A program made the translations under genes and the position numbers. The notes below the pieces were generated by a model. It was not told the DNA's origin. It did no database searches and worked only from the letters and a program-made list of their open reading frames with translations. From Capitulum mitella (taxonomy: Eukaryota > Arthropoda > Thecostraca > Pollicipedomorpha > Pollicipedidae): a stretch of DNA of 64,000 nt. Every line of letters begins with the position of its first letter. Positions within the stretch are counted from its first letter, which is position 1. The stretch covers positions 12,472,153 to 12,536,152 of the forward strand of contig CP099854.1 in assembly GCA_030062745.1 (NCBI GenBank). Direction: 5' to 3'. Below are positions 58,400 through 64,000 of this stretch, in pieces.

Positions 58400-58885
58400 A
58401 ACCCGCCCCCGACAGGGGGGCGTTGACCGCATCCCTGAGGTTTTTCAAAGATTGCGAGGAAACAAACGAGCACAGCGCCCCGAAACTTTGCGTACCTTTT
58501 GCTTGATCATTATTATAACTTTTGTCAAAGTTTTCACCTCAGGTCAAGTAAGGTGTATGACCTAGGTCAGGTCAAGTGGACCTATGTCCAAAGGCGTTTA
58601 GCGCCCTGTAACTTTTTCGCAAAACATGATATTACAATAAGTCTTTCAGAGATTAGAGATCTTGATAGATGCAACAGCTCTGCTATCTCGGGTTTTTCGA
58701 AATTTTCCGGGTCATTGACCTAAGGCTAACCTAATTTCTAAGACGTCGTTTTTTCCGGGATTTGACGGAACTTTTTTATAACATTTTTAGTGTGCGATGA
58801 TGCAGACATCCCTTCAACGTCAATGGACAAAGTATCAATGACTTCCAGCCATTGACCTGAGGTCAGGTCACGAATAACTGTTATG
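58400..58885 (+). repeat. AGGTCAGGTCA dispersed repeat, copy 3
   Basis: Starts with cccgcccccgac and a G-run, then gaaactttgcg, ctaggtcaggtcaag at 58561, and ends at a gacctgaggtcaggtcac box near 58855. Closest to copy 1 in the central box. Confidence 0.62.
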
Positions 58886-59096
58886 AGCCGAAATGCACCG
58901 CCATCAAAATCGGCGACGAATTACTAAGAACGGGCTGAAAAAGCCAGAACTGACCCGCACAGCTGCATCTGATACCAAGAAATTCAGAAAGTTTGAAAAA
59001 AATATTCAGTATTTTGGAAACAAACAGACTCTCGCAAATAGAGCTCGGCCAACTATGCAGATTGATGAGTACTGAATCTTTGGAAAATTTAAGCAT

Positions 59097-60904
59097 GAGA
59101 AACCTTCACAAGAACCACTAGGATATAGAAGATATAGAAATATTACACGGAAAGGCCTATGTCACAAAATAAACGAACGCCAAAATTAGCTCCCGTTGGT
59201 TTCATACTGCGTTCGTCTACGGCGCCCGCCAGCAGTTGGCGCAAAAATTACCCTGTCTGTAACTCAACGTTTCGGCGCATATGTTAAACCAATCGGAGAA
59301 ATTAGGCATGTATCGACCTCTGCAGACTTTTACCTGTTCATTGGTGCCTTTACCTGGGCTTAATTAATCATAGCCCTTGATATCAAGGCAAGGGCGCAGC
59401 CAGGATTTTCCTGATGGGTGGAGCGGAGATCAGTGTGAACTGAAATCATCCGAAAACCGCCTGCCGGGAAGACGATATGAATGGTTTTCGCAAGTAATGC
59501 TGGTCTAAGGGGGATGGGCCCGGGCCACGCTTGAGGCGCCGATAGATCCAGGCCGCTTCTCGGTTTTATGCAGTTGGCTGTGAAAAAAAAACATATTTAG
59601 GGCGTAAGTGGCTTACATATTGCCCAAAACTAAAAAAATGAGACTAATTTTTGAGCTATGCCACGAGTGTTCCAGTGATGTGCTTATTTTTATTGTGTGA
59701 CGAGCCGGTCGTGGGTTGGGGGGAGGGACGCTCAACAGCATCCCCCAGTCGGGCGTGATCGGCGACAACTGCCAGTCGGGCGCAAGTTAATTCTACACGT
59801 TTCTTACCTTGTTCCTGTAATTTATTTGTCGGCCTGCTCAACGCAGAGGTCAGTGCATTACGCCATTTGCAGCGGCAAAATGGCGTATCCTAGCCTAGTT
59901 TAAGTACACGTGCTGTCTTCCCAACAACTTTAAATCTTCTCCTACCATTGCCCTTTAGTTCTTTCCTTCTGCCCTTCTCCATTCTACTTTTCACGCGCAT
60001 TTTTATATGTACCGTCACCCATGAACAGACGACCGGGAGTTTCTCCCGTCCACGATGCGTGGCGACGCAAAGAAAAAAAATCGTACGTTACCACCTCTTT
60101 AACCTAAAAAAACTTAAAAAACAAAAATTCGCTGCAGCCTCTGATAGGAAAGGAAAATAAAACAGACCACAAATGAGGAGAAAATGAGACAATAATTGTT
60201 ACAAGATTTTCTGTGTCAGTGGATTTCCCAAAGGCGAAAAAAGTAAACTGTCCAGTGCTATAGCATCTGGTTGGCCACTGCACTTTCCCAGGATTGGGTA
60301 AACTGAGGATTAGTGTAAAGTTTCATGAAATTCGCCTGAGTTCATGCGAGGTCACCGTTGCAGAAGTTGAGTTTATACCTAGATGTCCAGTTTTATCTCT
60401 CTGGTTTATTTCACAAGTCAGTGATAGACCTAAATATAAAAAGAAGAAACCCATGCGTGCTTGAAATCAGGTCACAATACGACGTTAAGCCAATTCATAC
60501 GACCGACCTCATATAGCATCGTATTGGTTACGGATGTGGAACTCAAGGAGTTTCATTCCTAATTTACTCCTTGCTGTTTTGTTTGCATTGTTATTGATCC
60601 TCGACGGAACGCGAAATAAAACAAAGAAAACGGCTGAAAGTTAGGTTGGGTCTCAAGTTCAGGGCAGATCACGTCGGGTTATTGGCGTTCTAGTCTGTCG
60701 GTATTAAAAAAAGATGCTCGTACAAATGATTTGTACCGTTTTGGAAACATACATCGACAACAACTCGTTTGCGACGTTCAAAAATCTCACAGGTTTAGCG
60801 AAATGAAAAATGACGCCATATCAGGTTATCTGATTCGAAATGCGACTATATTCATGTTTTAAATATATATCGCCATCTTTTGCACTTCATTAGCTTTCCA
60901 TTAG
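59097..60904. other. Intergenic DNA, nothing firm
   Basis: Moderately AT-rich sequence with short A-runs (59583, 60070-60125). A short plus frame at 59948-60160 starts hydrophobically but has no support. Confidence 0.5.
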
Positions 60905-63490
60905 CATACTCAGAATTGCTGTAACTTTCGTAGGGCGGAGGTAAAACTTCTCTTCAAAATCCTATTTTCTACATCTTTAGGGAAAAAAGCTGAATTACTT
61001 TTCAGAATTTTCCTAAAAACTGTAATGCTCTGGAACGTACTTATGAAGAGCTTTTTAGTTATACAGATTTCATTTTTCTCCGACGTTCCGTTTGCGAGGA
61101 ACAGGGGAGCGTCGAAACTTCTCTCCCCGCGGCTCCGGCCGCCCACGTCAGAGTGCCAGTTGGGCGCGGGTGAAGGTTTTTAAATAGTGGTTCAGACGGC
61201 GGTAGTCTTTTATGTCCAGAAATGGTTCGAGCTGCACGTTTTTGGAAAAGCTTAATTTTATTTCATTGTAGAGCAATGTGTTACCCGAAATGAGGCAGCT
61301 GTAATTTAAGTGTGGTAATATAAGTGCGTCGTGTGGAAGAAGCAATCAATAAATGTAGACCTGTAAAGAATTCCTACGTTTCTACTCACAACTTAATACT
61401 TCACGTGGCTACTACTTACATAAACACATAAACACGCAAACACATAAACACATAAGCATACAGGCACATAAGCACACTATATAAACACTACTCACAACTC
61501 TGCGCACATGACTTATATGTTAATTCTGGGATAAAATACCATCTATGTATCGTCGACAAACTGGGTTTTTCTTCCATTTAGCACCACGTTTTTATTTTTT
61601 GTTCTTCCGCGAATTATTATTACGTTGACTACATGCTTTTTCTGTTTGATAAAAGTTTATTAGTGTGCAGCCGTTTGCAAATTTCTGAAAGCTCATCATC
61701 AGTCACAATTTGCGTATGTTGAGCATTATGATGCTAACAAAATAAGGCAGTATCATCTGCATACAAAAGACAATTTGAGTTTTTGTTTATACGTCTTTGA
61801 GAAAATCGTTATCTAGATCAAAGGTAGGAGAAGGCTAAGTACTGCTTCCTGAGCACCTGACGTAAAATTTAAGGTTACAGATTGGGTTCTTCCAGATAAA
61901 TAAGAAGATACAAGTTTTTGAGCACTGCCAAAAAAGCCACATTTTTAGTCTTATTACGAGTATTTTCGGATCAGCTGTGACAAAAGCATTTCAAAAACAA
62001 CGTAGATACCACATCCAAAGGACATTTTTCAAATGCTTTGGTTGTTTTCTCTTGTAGCAATTGTAGCAATAGTTGTAGCAATAGTTGGTTGGCATGTAGG
62101 TGGATAGTCTACCTTGAAAACCACACTGCATATTGCTTACTATATCATTACTGCTAAAGAAATACATAAGCCTCTCAAGAATGACTTTTTTGAGAACTTT
62201 TCAGACATGTCGTGAAGGATACTTATTGATCTAAAGGTACCAAAAATATTCCTTTTACCGGGTTTACAGACTGGCATAATAAAAGCAATGTTTAGCTGGT
62301 TTAGGAATATGCCTGCTTTTAAGCAAATGTCTATCAAGCATGTTGGGTAGTAATAGCATGACAAGTGTTCCTGGAAAATTGAGCGTTCATCACATGAAAC
62401 CACGCGACTTTTATCACTGCTTTGGTATGAGTTAATTATTCTGCAGTGGCGAGGTCCACTGCGTGCATCTCATTGTTTGGAATATTAGTAACGAAGCTGA
62501 CTGGGTTATCATTTGTTTGGGGAATTTGATGTTGTAAATTTATGCCTATACTTGAGGAAAATTATTAAATTAACCAGGAATGTCTTTTGCATTAATTATT
62601 TCATTACTGTCTGCCCCTAGAAGACATGGAAAGACGAATTTGTCACTTTCCTGCATTGTTACTGTAAGTGTTCTGTATATTTTATTTCAGTTCTGGTTAT
62701 ATGTTATTCAGACCATTTTTTTCTTGGAGTTAATTTTTGACATAATTCCCCTTAGAAAGTTTAATTATTTTATTAAATATGTTACGATATCATGCATACT
62801 TTGAACTGTACTTATCAGTTGGACTTTGTTCCTTAATGCAAATAAATTGCAGTGGCTGTTTATTGATGGAAGTATGATATGCCTTATTCATGGTTCTTTT
62901 GCAGTGGTTTAACGGTTTGTACGATGCAGAAGGCTATATTTGTTAATGACAGTTTCATATGCTCCGAACAATATTTCGCATGTCATGTCTGGATCTTGAA
63001 TATTGTTGAAATCCACCGAAGACTGGACCAGGAAGGAAAATTATCAATCTTCCTAGAATCAAATTTTGCATGCCTATGCCGAAGTTTCGCATTTGATCTC
63101 TTGAAGCATGTTGGAAGCTACGTGGATTGGACAAAAATCTCGAAAACCCCTAAAAATAGTGCCAATTTTCTGTACAAAGTCCAAAGTGTTGCAGAAGATA
63201 TTTCTAAGGATCCATAATGTTTTCTGATGGCCTTGTGGTTTTGAATACTATAAACCAGAAAATGCAGAATAGGCCAAAACTGAAGGCGGTAGAAATAAAT
63301 ATTGTTTTATATCCTTCTGCAAAGAAGTTTCTGCAGTTTTCAAATTGCGTGAGCAACATTGTAGGCTCTAAATTGGGAGGTCTATAAATCTGGCCAATGA
63401 CAATATGGGTATTGGTATGCATAATGCACGCAACAAACAGGCATTGCGTGCAGTTTTTTTCTTCAATTACGATTGGTGGTTCAGTCACAC
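60905..63490 (-). pseudogene. Decayed LINE (Jockey/CR1/L2-like non-LTR retrotransposon)
   Basis: Minus-strand fragments appear in the right order for a LINE ORF2. The AP-endonuclease motif IVIGQIYRPPN is at about 63404-63372. The reverse-transcriptase N-terminal region (CLKAGIFLNQLNIAFIMPVC, then a degenerate N/TFRSISIL block) is at about 62340-62215. A preserved LLYADDTALFC catalytic box has its YADD codons at 61763-61752. A C-terminal HLNYSCLISGNT block is near 61310-61270, and the tail runs to about 60910. Frames are broken by many stops and shifts, and the 5' part beyond the endonuclease is missing. Superfamily is judged from motif style only. Confidence 0.8.
61410..61490. repeat. Imperfect (acataaac)n microsatellite within the LINE
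   Basis: Repeats of cacataaacacataa and cataagca variants interrupt the reverse-transcriptase C-terminal region. Confidence 0.8.
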
Positions 63491-64000
63491 CACTGATGAT
63501 TCAAAATATGATTGATAACAACAGGTATATGCCATGGAGTCATTTATGACGCTTACGAACAACGACTGGTTTCTAACGACCAGGTTCTCCCGAACGCGTT
63601 TTTCCGTTCGTGGACGTGCTGACGTGCTGTCACGTGGCAGTTGCAACCAAACATTTCCGGCCGCCGAACCTGTGCGTGTCGTGCGGCAGCAGCCCCAGAT
63701 TTCTGTTCTGTGACACGATCGATTTGTCACGGTAATTATCGCGCCGTTGGCGGAAGAGCTGTCTCGTCAAATGTCCTAAAAGATCGTGTGACCATATTAT
63801 CGTGTTGCCGGCGTATTATCTGACGTTTGGCATCTGATAGTAACGTCAAACGTTGATCATGCATCTGCAGAGAAGCGTGGCGGTATTATGCGAGGTTTAA
63901 GAGAACTGCTTTTCTTCACGTCGCACTTGGGCGACTTGTGAAACTAGTTCGTCTTGTAAAATTCCAAGGAACAATTTATTCGGCAAAAGAAACTGGAACT
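63491..64000. other. Right end of window, no gene called
   Basis: Contains a cacgtgg E-box near 63632 and GC-rich sequence at 63590-63720, but no consistent frame or splice signals. Confidence 0.4.

Noticed and set aside
1..64000. CRISPR arrays, bacterial operons or prophage
   Set aside because: No spaced direct repeats of the CRISPR type, no ribosome-binding-site-led gene series; introns, LINE and minisatellites show a eukaryotic genome.

Overview
The window is eukaryotic and most likely from an arthropod. It is dominated by repeats, has almost no compact gene structure, contains a few GC-rich exon-like islands, and carries short TTAGG-type tracts (AACCTAACC at 13140). The best gene is an intronless two-domain C-type lectin. 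A crustacean, perhaps a barnacle, would fit the lectin style and the AGGTCA-rich dispersed repeats. That is a guess, not something the sequence proves.

Layout. Positions 1-15249 and about 34250-49481 are the same ~15.2 kb sequence in opposite orientation. The two copies are near-identical and differ by scattered substitutions, homopolymer lengths and tandem-repeat copy number. The left copy ends exactly at a 500-base run of N (15250-15749). The copies are separated by a ~19 kb spacer (15250-34249), and 49482-64000 is single-copy flank. Because the left copy runs off the window start, its true length is unknown. Copy differences of an allelic type beside an assembly gap make a misplaced alternative haplotype at least as likely as a real giant palindrome.

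Inside each arm are two diverged foldback elements (185-3110 and 13362-15249), remains of mariner-like and hAT transposases, a small TIR element carrying five 21-bp repeats that match the tRNA B-box, a 31-bp and a 37-bp minisatellite, a Gly/Asn (or Pro) coding-like low-complexity block, one possible terminal exon, and a 114-codon ORF with a TATA box upstream.

The spacer holds a third foldback (20963-22970), a signal-peptide exon (24291-24688), a promoter-like cluster of CCAAT, CRE and Ets sites (about 26707-26805), and an exon encoding a run of 11-residue amphipathic repeats followed by 8-residue repeats and a hydrophobic C-terminal segment (33222-34053). The right flank holds a 17-bp minisatellite that runs into the 3' end of the C-type lectin gene (51063-52139, minus), copies of an AGGTCAGGTCA repeat family, a foldback built from oppositely oriented tandem repeats (56400-58180), and a decayed LINE (60905-63490, minus).

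No rRNA, tRNA gene, CRISPR array, operon or bacterial feature was found. The genes do not form a visible pathway. The window is mainly a record of foldback and inverted-repeat formation.
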